From Lasiosphaeria ovina (Eukaryota > Ascomycota > Sordariomycetes > Sordariales > Lasiosphaeriaceae): 64,000 nucleotides of DNA. Positions 1-12,127 of the stretch are shown here, piece after piece. How positions within the stretch are numbered: position 1 is the stretch's first letter; every line of letters begins with the position of its first letter. The notes beneath the pieces were generated by a model. That model saw nothing but the letters and a program-made list of their open reading frames with translations. It searched no databases and had not been told where the DNA came from. Location: the NCBI GenBank assembly GCA_033439765.1, contig JAULSN010000001.1:6324001-6388000 (forward strand), read 5' to 3'. The translations under genes and the position numbers were made by a program.

Positions 1-722
1 GGGCCCTACAACTGCCCCGATGATGCACGCCCTTGAATCCGTCTTCTCCAGTGGCTGCAAGTTTGCAAGGATGCCAGTGTCTCGAAGCGGTGACGACCCG
101 ACGTTTGTTCGTGATAACCAAACGGCCCGGAGGCTGTGTGGACAGGGACTTATGGCACCAATTACGTCCGTATGTTGCCAGCCTACGCCTATCTTGTCCT
201 ATCTTGCCCCTATTCATCTGGTGAATATCGAATGTCGATGGGATGTAAGGTATATACCATACATTTCTTAGATACCTAGGTAGGTACCTACCTCCTTATA
301 CACACATACCTTACCTTACCTAGGGACGGGAGCTATCTACTACCTACTAGGTACCTTAAATAGATGATACGTACTAAGTACTAGGTAGGTACCTAGGTAG
401 GTGGTAGGTATCTTACCTACCTGGTCATCTCACTTACCATTTACCTTACCTAGGTACCCGAGTGGTGGTATTAGCTGAGGTGCAAAACAGACAAGACAGA
501 CTTGACCAGTCCAAACGCCCAACGTCCTCCCCCACCATCAAATAAAATGAGCTGACTGTTTTTTTTAAGCTCCGCCTACCCCCTCTCCTCACCCTCCCCT
601 CCCAAAAACACGCACCGAGCCGCCACCCATTCATTACTTACCCTTCCTCCTACCATTTCTTCTCGCGTAGCATTCAGCTCGCCACAATCACAATTGAGAC
701 ACGTAAAGCACACAGCGACGAG
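1..722. other. Intergenic region with TACCTAGG-type repeats
   Basis: I see no recognisable gene here. From about 255 to 460 the sequence is built of overlapping copies of TACC, CTAGG and TAGGTACC words, such as ACCTAGGTAGGTACC, forming a degenerate palindromic minisatellite. From about 510 to 720 it becomes C/T-rich, as expected for the promoter and 5' leader of the phosphoglucomutase gene that starts at 723. Confidence 0.6.
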
Positions 723-2798
<2,076 letters not shown>

Positions 2799-2945
2799 AC
2801 TTCCATAAACGGAACATACACCAGAAGGGTGGGTGGCGTCCCCATTAACATTCAAAATTATCATCCCCAGTCCGTATACGTGCTCGAAACTTTGACGGCG
2901 GCTGGATTGTGATTGACGGTGTTAAGGACGAGCACTTTTAACCAC

Positions 2946-3843
2946 CTAGTGTGGCTGAAATAGTGTCGACCTGTAGTACCTAGCTTCTTCTATGCTTTCA
3001 ATTATATCTTGTTTCGCCTGATGGAGTCCCTTCTTGGCTGGAACCCCCGAGGCAATTTCGGGGCTGTCGTGCTTGTCAGTATGTTGTTTCATTTTATCGG
3101 CCATACTGGTACTTGGAGTATTTTGGCTCGGTACGAGTGTGTGGTACAAATGCGGTCTTCTGGCCGGGGAGGCATTTAGCTCTGCGAAACATACCACCAT
3201 CTGCGAGCAGCCTCCTTCAGGCTGCTTACATCCAAGATACGGTAGTGTAAGTGCTCAAGGACTTTATTGTAAGGGGCCTTTCGAAGAAAAGCGCGGTCTG
3301 CGTGCACGCTGTTTCCGGCCAGAAGCGCGACGCCCTTATCCGGGACAAGTCGCTGAATGTAGGACAATAACTCATCGGCTGCTTGCTCAGGCGTCACAGT
3401 CGACTCGATCGCGGCGGCGGTGAGACCACTTGTTCCGTGTACAGAAATACACCAGTCGTCCATGGAATCCATGCGCTCCTTGGGTTGGTGAACAACGGTG
3501 CCCCAACCAGATTTATCGAGAAAATCTAGCTGGCCGTTGGTGACGAGACAGAATATCTCTATAATGGAGTCTTTATCCGGGTCAAGCCCCGTCATCTAGC
3601 CGTACTTATTAGCAGTCGCGACCAGCAGCGCTCATATGCGAATACGATACCTCGCAATCGATCCTGTTTATCTGGTTAGTACTTCTCTTTTCTTTTTTTC
3701 CTTTTTTCGGATTTACTAGTTTCCCATGCAAGCAGACTTCCATGAGCGGCGACTTTGCCCAAGGAAGGTGTCGAATCTGAGAAGAAGCATGTTCGCCTGG
3801 AAGACCCAACAAGGAGGTGAAATACATACCAAACGAGCGCCAT
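2946..3843 (-). CDS. REX2: Oligoribonuclease, DEDDh 3'-5' exonuclease (REX2/REXO2 type)
   Basis: The family degrades 2-5-nt RNA oligomers, usually in mitochondria and cytosol. I assemble four exons on the minus strand: 3843-3830, 3663-3651, 3595-3195 and 3105-2946. Together they encode 195 aa, normal for the family. Exon 1 has only 14 bases and exon 2 only 13 (GATCGATTGCGAG). Splicing both into exon 3 gives MALVWIDCEMTGLDP, which holds the first DxE catalytic pair (D7, E9). Further family marks are GNSVHADRAFLRK and YRILDVSSLKE in exon 3, and a C-terminus reading GLHQAKQDIIESIEEARYY. The exon 4 acceptor could instead lie at 3111, which adds two residues. An in-frame stop upstream of 3843 supports this start. 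No longer mitochondrial presequence is visible unless a further 5' exon exists. Confidence 0.88.
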
Positions 3844-4879
3844 CCGTATACTTAGTAGAAGTTTTCGCCGCTAGGGTGCACAAGGTCGGACGTTGAACAG
3901 GTTGGAACGGTATGCTCGGTGTCTCGCTTTGAATTACTTGTTTCCCGATTCCAAGGACTCGAGAGTCCTCGCTTGGCATCACTGTTCGTTTCACCCACCC
4001 CGAGTTCTTTGTTGACATGGACCGTATCTACACCTGTTCTGGGGTAATAAATCCCAATTGTCTCTTTTTGTGTTCAGGGCAAAGTATCTAGAAATTTCCA
4101 ACAGTGGGCCCCTGGTCGGTTGGGATTTATTACCCCGGGTGCCCGGGGGAGGTGTACAGTCAGGTGCGGAGAGTCGCGGTTTTGATAAGGGCACCAAGTG
4201 GGGCCGAAGAAAGGCATTTGTGACACAGACGTCTTACTCCGTAAACATTTTCAGATCTAATTTAGAACTTTATTAAATTACCTTAGTCTTTCTTGGGTAC
4301 TTTATCGTAAGCTCAAAATTCGAGATTAAAAAAACAAATAAAAGTATAATTCCTTCAAATACCATAATTTCGTCGGGAACACTGTGAGTCGTAATTTGTC
4401 ACTACCGACTACCATAGTCGGGCAGTCTCTCAAAGTTCGAAGATTACCTTACGGTACAGTAGTACTGTACTCCACACTGCGGAGAGATACGGTACTAACG
4501 CCTTCCCTTCCCGGTTGTTTCGCCAAAAACCCACTTACCCCACCACCTAGCCATGTTGTTGGTCTCAAACTGTCACTGTGCCACCCTCACCAGAAGAAAG
4601 ACAGCGCCGCCAGCTCGCTCCTTGGTACGATCCTAGATCCTACCAGTTCGTTAACCGACAAGCCTGATCGGTATTTTAACTGAAATCCATCTCCAATCTT
4701 GGCCACGACCATCCGTGACAAAGGCGTCTTTCGTTTCGAAGGAAAACGGATCGTTGATTGCGGTACACACATCCAAGTACTCACCTCTAACTTGGTTGTT
4801 GGCAACCCTGACGACGGAGTAATTACCTTGCCTTGGTCACGACTATCTAAGGTAGTCTCTCGGGTCAATAACACGGGCC
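3844..4879. other. Divergent intergenic region
   Basis: This separates the divergently read oligoribonuclease and oxidoreductase genes. It contains a perfect inverted repeat (4041-4136, listed separately), an A/T-rich stretch around 4255-4350 and C-rich runs near 4520-4560. I see no gene. Short open frames, such as the one ending near 4917, have no family resemblance and probably belong to the 5' leader of the downstream gene. Confidence 0.55.
4041..4136. repeat. Perfect 17-bp inverted repeat
   Basis: GGGGTAATAAATCCCAA at 4041-4057 is repeated as its exact reverse complement at 4120-4136, with 62 bases between the arms. It could fold as a long hairpin or be the end pair of a very small inverted-repeat element. 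I see no flanking direct duplication, so its origin is open. Confidence 0.8.
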
Positions 4880-6627
4880 ATGTCGTCGCTTCAAGACATA
4901 GACGGTACGGTGGGTAGCGGAAGACGAGATGAGAACCAGTCGCCCAACCTTCCCAGGATATTGATCATCGGCGCCGGCTCTCGCGGCCTCACGTATGCCC
5001 GGGCGGTAAGATCTTCGAACAACGGCGTCGTCACGGCAGTGGCCGAGCCCAACGAATACAAGAGAACCCAGCTCGGCCAGGCCACAATATGGGGTACCCA
5101 GGATCCGCCTACTGAGGGAGCCGTATTTGGCGACTGGGTTGAATTCGTTGCTTATGAAGAGCGCCGTCGAGCCCGTGTCCTGGCAGGCGACAAAGATGTG
5201 CCCCCGGGCGTGGACGCCGTGTTCGTGTGCGTCCTAGACGATATGCATCGGGAAGTTGTTCTTGCACTCACCAGGCTCGGTGGGCTGCACATAATGTGTG
5301 AGAAACCACTGGCTACGACTCTCAAGGACTGCATAGATCTGTATCTAGCCCTGGGATCCAACACGACCGCCAAGGGCGAGCAGGCTGTCTTCTCCATCGG
5401 TCACGTCCTTCGCTACAGCCCGCACAACAAGATGCTAAGAAGACTGATCCATGAGCATCATGCCATTGGTGAAGTTTTGTCGGTCGTACACACGGAGCCC
5501 GTAGGCTGGTGGCATTTCACTGTGAGTTCCCCCACCATGGCAACGTCCCAGTTGTCAATTGCGTCTTCGCCTTGACTTCCGTCTTTACAATTTCCAAGCA
5601 TAGCTACGTTCGCGGGAACTGGCGGCGGGAGAGCACTGCGGCCCCGAGTCTCCTCACGAAGAGCTGTCACGACATTGATGTGTTGTTGTGGCTACTTTGC
5701 TCACCCCCGGACTATTCCGCACGCGACTGCCCCCCTCCCCATCTCCCCTCGACAGTCTCGAGCATGGGCTCTTTGCAGTATTTCAAGAAGAGTCGAAAAC
5801 CGCAGGCAGCAGGCGCGGCAACAAACTGTCTCTCGTGCCCCATCGAGGAGAGGTGTAAGTACTCCGCGAAGCGCATATACCTCGGCAAGGAGCTGGTCGG
5901 TCTAGGCTCCGGCAACAAGAACTGGCCGGTGAGTATTGTCGTGCCCGATATTGAGTCATACGGAGACGAGAAAGGGGCGAGCGATGCCTTGCTTCTAGAG
6001 CTAGGAAAGGACTACAATGCGAGTCTGCCAGACTCGCAGGTTGCTCGGAGAAACTGGTTTGGCCGCTGCGTATACGAGAGCGACAATGATGTGTGCGACG
6101 AACAGGTAGTTACGATCACCTGGGAAGAGGATCAAATCCAGCCGGCGCCCTCGTCCCGCGGGACTTCGGAGGATGAAAGTGGAACATCCGATTCCATACA
6201 CGGGCGCGGAGCAAAGATGGCTACCTTTCACATGGTGGCCCAAACCAAAGCGATCTGCGAACGATACACACATCTGTACGGTACCGATGGCGAGATATAT
6301 GCCGACTCGACAACTATCACCGTCCAGGACTTTCGCACCGGGAAATCAACTACACATAGACCCCGCCTTGAGAGTGCCGGTCACGGAGATGGCGATGTTG
6401 GACTGACTAGGCAATTCGTTCTCGCTGTCGACAAGGTCAAGAATCACGGTTGGTCTACGGATAGGGCGCAGAAAGAAATAATTGGCTGCACTCTCAAAGA
6501 AGTGATCCGCAGCCATGCGATGGTATTCTGCGCAGAAAAGGCTCGAAAGGACAGGGCGGTGGTCGACTGGCAGCAGTGGTGGGCGGCTGAAGTCGAGAGC
6601 AGGCTGAGCCAAAACCCAAATCTGTGA
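4880..6627 (+). CDS. Gfo/Idh/MocA-family NAD(P)-dependent oxidoreductase
   Basis: This is a predicted sugar or polyol dehydrogenase-like enzyme; the substrate cannot be read from the sequence. I read two exons, 4880-5521 and 5599-6627, joined by a 77-base GT-AG intron in phase 0, giving 556 aa. The N-terminal Rossmann fold begins with ILIIGAGSRGLTYA at about residues 28-41. CEKPLATT near residue 137 is the conserved EKP motif at the end of the nucleotide-binding domain. Across the intron the frame reads WWHFT then HSYVRGNWRRE, followed by TKSCHDIDVLLWLL, the active-site H-D region of the family. A cysteine-bearing stretch, CLSCPIEERCKYSAKRIY, follows. The C-terminus is charged and ends at WWAAEVESRLSQNP. 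The start follows CC and gives MSSLQDIDGTV. Family call is firm. Confidence 0.88.
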
Positions 6628-7743
6628 AGAGTAAGGGACATAAGGAGTAGCTCCAGCCGAATCCCAACGCCGGCCTCAGCGGCAATTACGTATTTATGAG
6701 CGGGGAGTAACGATGGCCTATTCTCTACCTACTAGTTCACACTCTTTCATATTTTTTTTATTTTTTTTAAAAAATTATATCTTTCTTTCCTTCTTCTAGT
6801 TTTAACATTACTAGATTTCTTTCCTAGCAACCAGTCTTATTTTTTATTTCGTCTCCTCAAGGAGGGACGTCCGCAGTTAGATATATCACCAAAGTGAAAT
6901 GGCTTATACCAATCTCCACGTGCACACACTAAAATGAACACAGTTAAGTATTTGCTGCGGTAACTCAAAAAGTCGAACAATTGAAGGGCACTGCACTGTC
7001 AATCTAATTCTATCTGAGAATAAATTATTCCAGGAACTTCAACAAATAAAGAACCCTGTCTCACGAACTATTTCATTTCCAAATCTAAACTCTTACTTCC
7101 CCAGGCTTTTGGATACGTAATAACGAAGTTTGTAAACAAGAGTTGGTTCCTAAGGGGGTTCCTGAACCTGTATGCACAGTATTGGCTCTTCTCACCCCGA
7201 AGGAGAAATGACGTGGGGTCCTGTGTGCTGACGTCAAATACCCGCCTTGGCTGCCTTTAGGCTCCTTGACTTGCGGTTTTGCTGGCTGGCGCTACCCAAC
7301 CTAGTTCGCATATGTACCCAGGGATAGCTTCAGACAAAAGAGGGGTCCTCGGGACACGACACAGGCGGCTTTGCAACTTGCTCATGCAGTTTCGCAGTAA
7401 AGTATCCAGGTTCCTGCACGTGTACAGTGCTTACAACCAACTGTACAGATACTTAGGTATCACTGTTTCCGCTACTCATAATCCAAAGAGACTTCACGGC
7501 GTCTCGAATCCTCATACTCCCTCGAAGAGAGCGACATCCGAGCCTGACAGCCCACGACCTCTTTAAGACAACCCAGGAACGTCCCTTAAAGACCTATTGG
7601 ATTGAAACCCGACCCCCCGAGCGCAAATATTGAGCCAGCCTCTATACCAAGTCGAACGAGACGAGACGCCTACCTTGGTCTCGGCTTCTAAATTCACCGA
7701 AACGGTCGTCTCTTCGTTTACTGGTTGCTAACGACGCGAAGCC
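6628..7743. other. Intergenic region
   Basis: No recognisable gene. A T-rich tract lies at about 6748-6800, probably the 3' end of the oxidoreductase transcript. A C/T-rich stretch before 7744 fits the promoter or leader of the oxysterol-binding protein gene. An open frame at about 7279-7566 has no family resemblance that I can see. Confidence 0.55.
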
Positions 7744-9276
7744 ATGGAATCCGGATCACCTTCGCAACAGCAACAGTCCAATGGAGGAGGTAGCTGGGGG
7801 GCTTTCCTCAAGGTCAGCAGCGACTACTAGCCTGTCACGTCCTTTTATGAAGTTTTCGAGATCGGGCACTTCCCAACTTTCCTGGATGTAGGGCGCTAAT
7901 TGAACATTTCTTGACTCAAGTCTATCGCGTCCTTCAACGGTGATCTTGCCAGTCTTACGGCTCCACCGTTTATTCTATCATCGACAAGTTTGACCGAGTT
8001 CAGCTCCTACTGGGCAGAACACCCCTCCACCTTCGCGAATCCCGCCCAAGAACCTGATGCCGCCAAAAGGGCCCTCTCGGTACTCAAGTGGTACGTGCTT
8101 TCCGGAGTCATTTTCGAGCCCCCCTCCTCACAGCGACGCCATAAAATACATGACTGTTCTCGTGATGTTTCAACTGGAAGTTTGAGGCTGATACGGTTCT
8201 TAGGTTTCTCACAACGCTGAAGCAGCAGTATGCCAGCCGAAGTGAGCAGTATGGCAATGAAAAGAAGCCACTCAATCCCTTTCTCGGGGAGCTGTTTCTT
8301 GGGAAATGGGAGGACGAAGCCGGGACGACAGAACTGATCAGTGAACAAGTCAGGTTTGCATTGTGTCCTAGTATTAGACCGACGGCTAACATGCTAACCG
8401 GCAGTCAGCCACCATCCACCAGCAACCGCGTATTGCATCACCAATATACCCAGCGGTGTTCGTCTTGAGGGATACAATGCCCAAAAGGCATCTTTCTCGA
8501 AAACGATCAATATCAAACAGATAGGCCATGCCGTTCTGACAGTTCCATCGCCATCTTCAACAGAGCTGGATACCTACTTGATTACTTTGCCATCACTCCA
8601 CATTGAGGGCCTCATCTTCGGCTCGCCGTTTATCGAACTAGACGGTGCATCTTACATCACGTCATCTACTGGTTTCACAGCCAAGATTGACTATAGTGGA
8701 AAGGGCTGGCTCTCTGGGAAAAAGAACTCTTTCACCGCAACACTGTACCCGTCAGGCAAGGAGAAGGACGTGCTCTTCAACGTCTCTGGTCAATGGACTA
8801 AGACCTTCGAAATTCACTCGGGTGTAGCCAAACACAACAGCAAGGACAATGTAGTGGGGTATTGGGATCCCTCGCAGGTCTCTACTACAAAACTCATTGT
8901 CTCGCCTGTTGAGAAGCAACACCCTCTGGAGTCGAGGCGGGCGTGGGCGAAGGTAGCGGCAGCCATAGCCAAGGGAGATCTAGACGCGGTAGGACAGGAG
9001 AAGAGCAAGATCGAGAATGCGCAGCGAGAAATGCGTGCCAAAGAGAAGGCAGAAGGTCGCAACTGGGAAAGACGATACTTTAACGCACGGTCAGATGCCC
9101 CAGACCCTGTGCTCAGCAAGCTCGGACCTATTGTCGGGCTGGCAGAGCATGGCGATGCTGAGAAAACTGGTGGCGTTTGGCGATTTGACCTCACCAAGAC
9201 GGAGAAGGCACACGAGCAACTCTCTCTCACCGATGATGACGCAAGGAAGATTGCCAAGGAGCTTCTGGGCCAGTGA
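7744..9276 (+). CDS. Oxysterol-binding protein, KES1/OSH4-like lipid transfer protein
   Basis: Short OSBP-related proteins exchange sterol and phosphatidylinositol 4-phosphate between membranes, acting at Golgi and ER contact sites. I read four exons: 7744-7812, 7921-8090, 8204-8353 and 8409-9276. They give 418 aa, close to yeast Kes1 at 434. The family signature EQVSHHPP is formed exactly at the exon 3-exon 4 junction, at about residues 127-134, which confirms both splice sites. [12 protein letters not shown] precedes it and [11 protein letters not shown] follows. The C-terminus has a charged [19 protein letters not shown] segment typical of the ORD fold. There is no PH or ankyrin domain, so it belongs to the short class. 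It converges with the deubiquitinase gene 418 bases away. Confidence 0.92.
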
Positions 9277-9694
9277 GTCCCTGTCTAATACACGAATGGT
9301 TACTATTTGGCGGCGAAGTCGTTGCCGAATGTTTGATAGTTAGAGCATATGTGTTAGCCGTATTCGACCAATTTTGAAGATACTGGCCTAGTGTATAGTC
9401 TCATTCGCTCACGCGGATGGATGTATTCATTGTTGGTGTGTTTTCGTCTTGTATCATCATGAATGGACATTTATATATAAATATATATATGTGTGTGTGT
9501 GGGTGTGTACTTTGTTTCTACAAATACTGATAGAGTCTATCTTATACCATATATAAAAGCTTAAACACCACCAGCCCGTAGAATTTCAAGAGAGGATGCA
9601 GTATCCGAGTTTTTGCATGTCCATGCTCGTTATTCCATGGCTTTCCGCCAGTAAATTACTACCAAAGCCAAGATCGGTTGTGGTTATGGAACAC
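9277..9694. other. Convergent 3' intergenic region with dinucleotide repeats
   Basis: This lies between the stops of two convergent genes. At about 9472-9510 it holds an AT-rich run followed by a GT dinucleotide microsatellite. No gene is seen. Confidence 0.6.
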
Positions 9695-11686
9695 CTACTT
9701 CTCCAGTTCGTAGAAGAGCAAGTAGACCTCACGCTGCATACTTAGCACATCACGAGTCCTCGCTTCTCTGACCTTCTCATCGCTGATTCGCCACCAACGA
9801 CCGGGTGCCTTCCGCTGCCTCTGTTTGGAAGCAGGGGGTAGCGGTGCTTCTGGTGAGTCCACCCTAGTTGACCCTTGACCACCGGCACGCAACGAGGGTT
9901 TAGGCGCGATTTTGTATATCGCTGAACGGGTTGGCAACGAAACTAACTGCGCGCCGTTCGCATCGCTACCGCCACTCTCGGGGAAAATTGCCACCACCGG
10001 AGTCACATAACTAAGCCCATCCTGTGCTGTCATAACACTTCCCTCACCCTCTGCAGACGTCGTGGCCATGGTGAACGATGGCACCGACAGGTCGGTTTCT
10101 GGTCGGGGGGACAGGAGGTCAGGAGTCGACGTCAGTGGGCTGCTTCCTTCTGACTCCTGCTGGATAAGTTTGGAATGAGGCGTCAATGTTGGACTGGCTG
10201 CTTTGCTATAGACCCCAGAGACCTGGAATGTGTTTGGGTTGGAAAATGGCGGGTATGTATTCTGTCGACGAAAGGACTCGTAGTGTCCGCTATGGTGACT
10301 TCCCTTGTGTGTCACCAGTCCTAGTAGCTTGTACTTTCTCCGTTGGAGCAGCCCGCCAAGAGGCAGCAGCTCGGGGAACGACACCTTTGCCGAGTTCTTG
10401 TGCGACAAGCTACTGGCGTCGAATATTGATCGTGACAGGTGAATAGCCAAGACCTTTGGGAATTCAGTCAGCCGAATGTGCCGCGCTATCCTCCGCTTCG
10501 GCGCAAAGCGGAGGTCTGGCAGCGTGATGTCTGGCGGGGGATGTTCGGGGTCCGTGTCGATGGCGAGCTGAAGCCTGGTTATACTCATCCAAGTCTTTTT
10601 TCGCAGGGCTTCCGTGCGGGACTTTTGTGCCTCTTCCTTGAGCACAGAAATGGCATGGAGTAAACGGCATTTTTCGCACTTAAAGTCGTCGATGTATTCT
10701 GTCTTGAACATGCCGTCAAAACATGCGTTCAACGTGGTGGCTGACGATTGAGGAACGTTGAGGGTCAAGGAACAGAATGTTGATTCAGTGGGCCGTGGTT
10801 TGAACCCGCAGGTCAGACACTCGATCTGCGATTCGAATTTTCCTTCGAGCGGGAACCCATCCTCCTTCTCCTCCTCGTCCTCCTCCTGAGTGCTTACCGC
10901 GGCCTTGGTTAATGCGGCAGGGTCAGCATCTTCCGAGGAACTCGCCCGGTCTCGATGAGAGGAATCATCCGCAGAAGCAAAGCCAAGGCCGGCGAGCCGT
11001 TCCTTCACCAATCCGCTATCAAGCGGAGGAGGGTCTGTTGGGCGTCCAGGGCTCGAGTATGTTGCTTTCTGTCTCGCGAATCTCCTTGCCCTACGTCCCG
11101 CGTGATACTCGTCGCACAGCCTTTCGGCCACGACTTGCAAAAATTCCTGCGCGTCCTGCTGCTGGCGACTAATCCGTTGTCGGAAGGCTTGTTCAAGAGT
11201 CTTGACGAAAGGCCCAGCAGATATCGTTTTTCTATAAATTGGCCGCTCATTCAGCGCATCCAGTATCTCCTTTAAAGCCTTTGTGACAAGGCCTTTTTGC
11301 AGGCCCTCGGCTTTCCAGTCCGGCATGTTCTTCATAGACTCCACAGCAGCTTTCTTCTGTCCAACGCTTCCAGGCCATGGAGAGGTCGAAACCGTCTGAG
11401 TATACACCCAGCCATCGTCCAAGCCGCGACGGTGCGTCTCCCGAATCAGGTAAAGCCGAAGGTCACCCAGCCCGGCAAGAGCCTGGAGCACCGAGTTGAT
11501 GAAGCAATCGTTAGCGGTATTCGAGAGCCCGACGATACCGTTCTTCCGCGACGAAAAGACACCGTATGAAGTAGAGGAAGGATCGCTATCGAGAAAATAA
11601 GTGGGGCCGAAGACATAAATTAGGGTAATAGCAGCAAGAGACGCCCCGGCGGCATACGTAGCTACAGTGAGCGATCTGTCGGGCAT
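9695..11686 (-). CDS. Ubiquitin-specific protease (C19), membrane-anchored, Ubp16/USP30-like
   Basis: This cysteine protease would remove ubiquitin from substrates. Homologues with one N-terminal membrane segment sit on mitochondria or ER. One exon encodes 663 aa from the ATG at 11686. Residues about 9-32 form a hydrophobic anchor (ending IYVFGPTYF). The Cys box GLSNTANDCFINSVLQAL follows, with the nucleophile at about C61. Two CxxC pairs, CLTC and CEKC, form the zinc site of the fingers subdomain. The His box is SGHYESF, and WWRISDEKV near the C-terminus supplies the last conserved block. The open frame runs upstream to 11923, but those extra codons pass into LTR-like DNA, so I take 11686 as the start. 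Only about 138 bases separate this ATG from the transposon island. The exact paralogue is inferred from the anchor position. Confidence 0.88.
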   Translation of the reverse strand: MPDRSLTVATYAAGASLAAITLIYVFGPTYFLDSDPSSTSYGVFSSRKNGIVGLSNTANDCFINSVLQALAGLGDLRLYLIRETHRRGLDDGWVYTQTVSTSPWPGSVGQKKAAVESMKNMPDWKAEGLQKGLVTKALKEILDALNERPIYRKTISAGPFVKTLEQAFRQRISRQQQDAQEFLQVVAERLCDEYHAGRRARRFARQKATYSSPGRPTDPPPLDSGLVKERLAGLGFASADDSSHRDRASSSEDADPAALTKAAVSTQEEDEEEKEDGFPLEGKFESQIECLTCGFKPRPTESTFCSLTLNVPQSSATTLNACFDGMFKTEYIDDFKCEKCRLLHAISVLKEEAQKSRTEALRKKTWMSITRLQLAIDTDPEHPPPDITLPDLRFAPKRRIARHIRLTEFPKVLAIHLSRSIFDASSLSHKNSAKVSFPELLPLGGLLQRRKYKLLGLVTHKGSHHSGHYESFRRQNTYPPFSNPNTFQVSGVYSKAASPTLTPHSKLIQQESEGSSPLTSTPDLLSPRPETDLSVPSFTMATTSAEGEGSVMTAQDGLSYVTPVVAIFPESGGSDANGAQLVSLPTRSAIYKIAPKPSLRAGGQGSTRVDSPEAPLPPASKQRQRKAPGRWWRISDEKVREARTRDVLSMQREVYLLFYELEK

Positions 11687-11823
11687 CCTTAAGGGTAGAG
11701 TGCTGACGAGAAAGAGCGTCGTGAGAGTAGTCTCAGATCTCAAACGAGCACAAGCGTTTTGTATATACAATAGGAGCCAAGAAGTCTTGCGCCACTTAGA
11801 CACTAAATAAGCCACTAACGCTA

Positions 11824-12127
11824 TGTTACGAATCCCTGGTGGACGCACCAGAGTGGGGCGCACCCGGTTTGGGTGCAGCCAATTAGGGGAGTCCCCGAGA
11901 CCCGGTGCGGGACTCCGGGGCACTCTTATCTACTGTGTTTTGGTGAGCTGTCCTACTCCCCTGTACCTGACCTGTCCTACCCCACTTTTATAGTTTACGC
12001 GTTTTAATTAGTAGGCAATATGGTGCTATTACGCTAAGCCCAAAATTTGAGTGTATGGACTAAGCTAGGCCTATCTATTTAAGTAGCCTTTCTTTTCCCT
12101 TTTATAAACTATTATTATAATAGGTGC
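11824..12127 (+). mobile_element. Possible LTR end at the island border
   Basis: The stretch starts TGTTACGAATCC, matching the TGTTAC-type terminus of the gypsy LTRs elsewhere in the island, and is GC-rich with internal CACCAG/CCCGG motifs. It then turns AT-rich with a TATAAA-like word near 12103, and is cut by gag-only copy B1. The other end is not present, so it may be a truncated LTR of a different family. The LTR call rests only on the terminus. Confidence 0.35.

Noticed and set aside
11687..11923. 79-codon N-terminal extension of the deubiquitinase
   Set aside because: It runs into LTR-like sequence and precedes the natural start, whose product places a membrane anchor right before the Cys box as in relatives.
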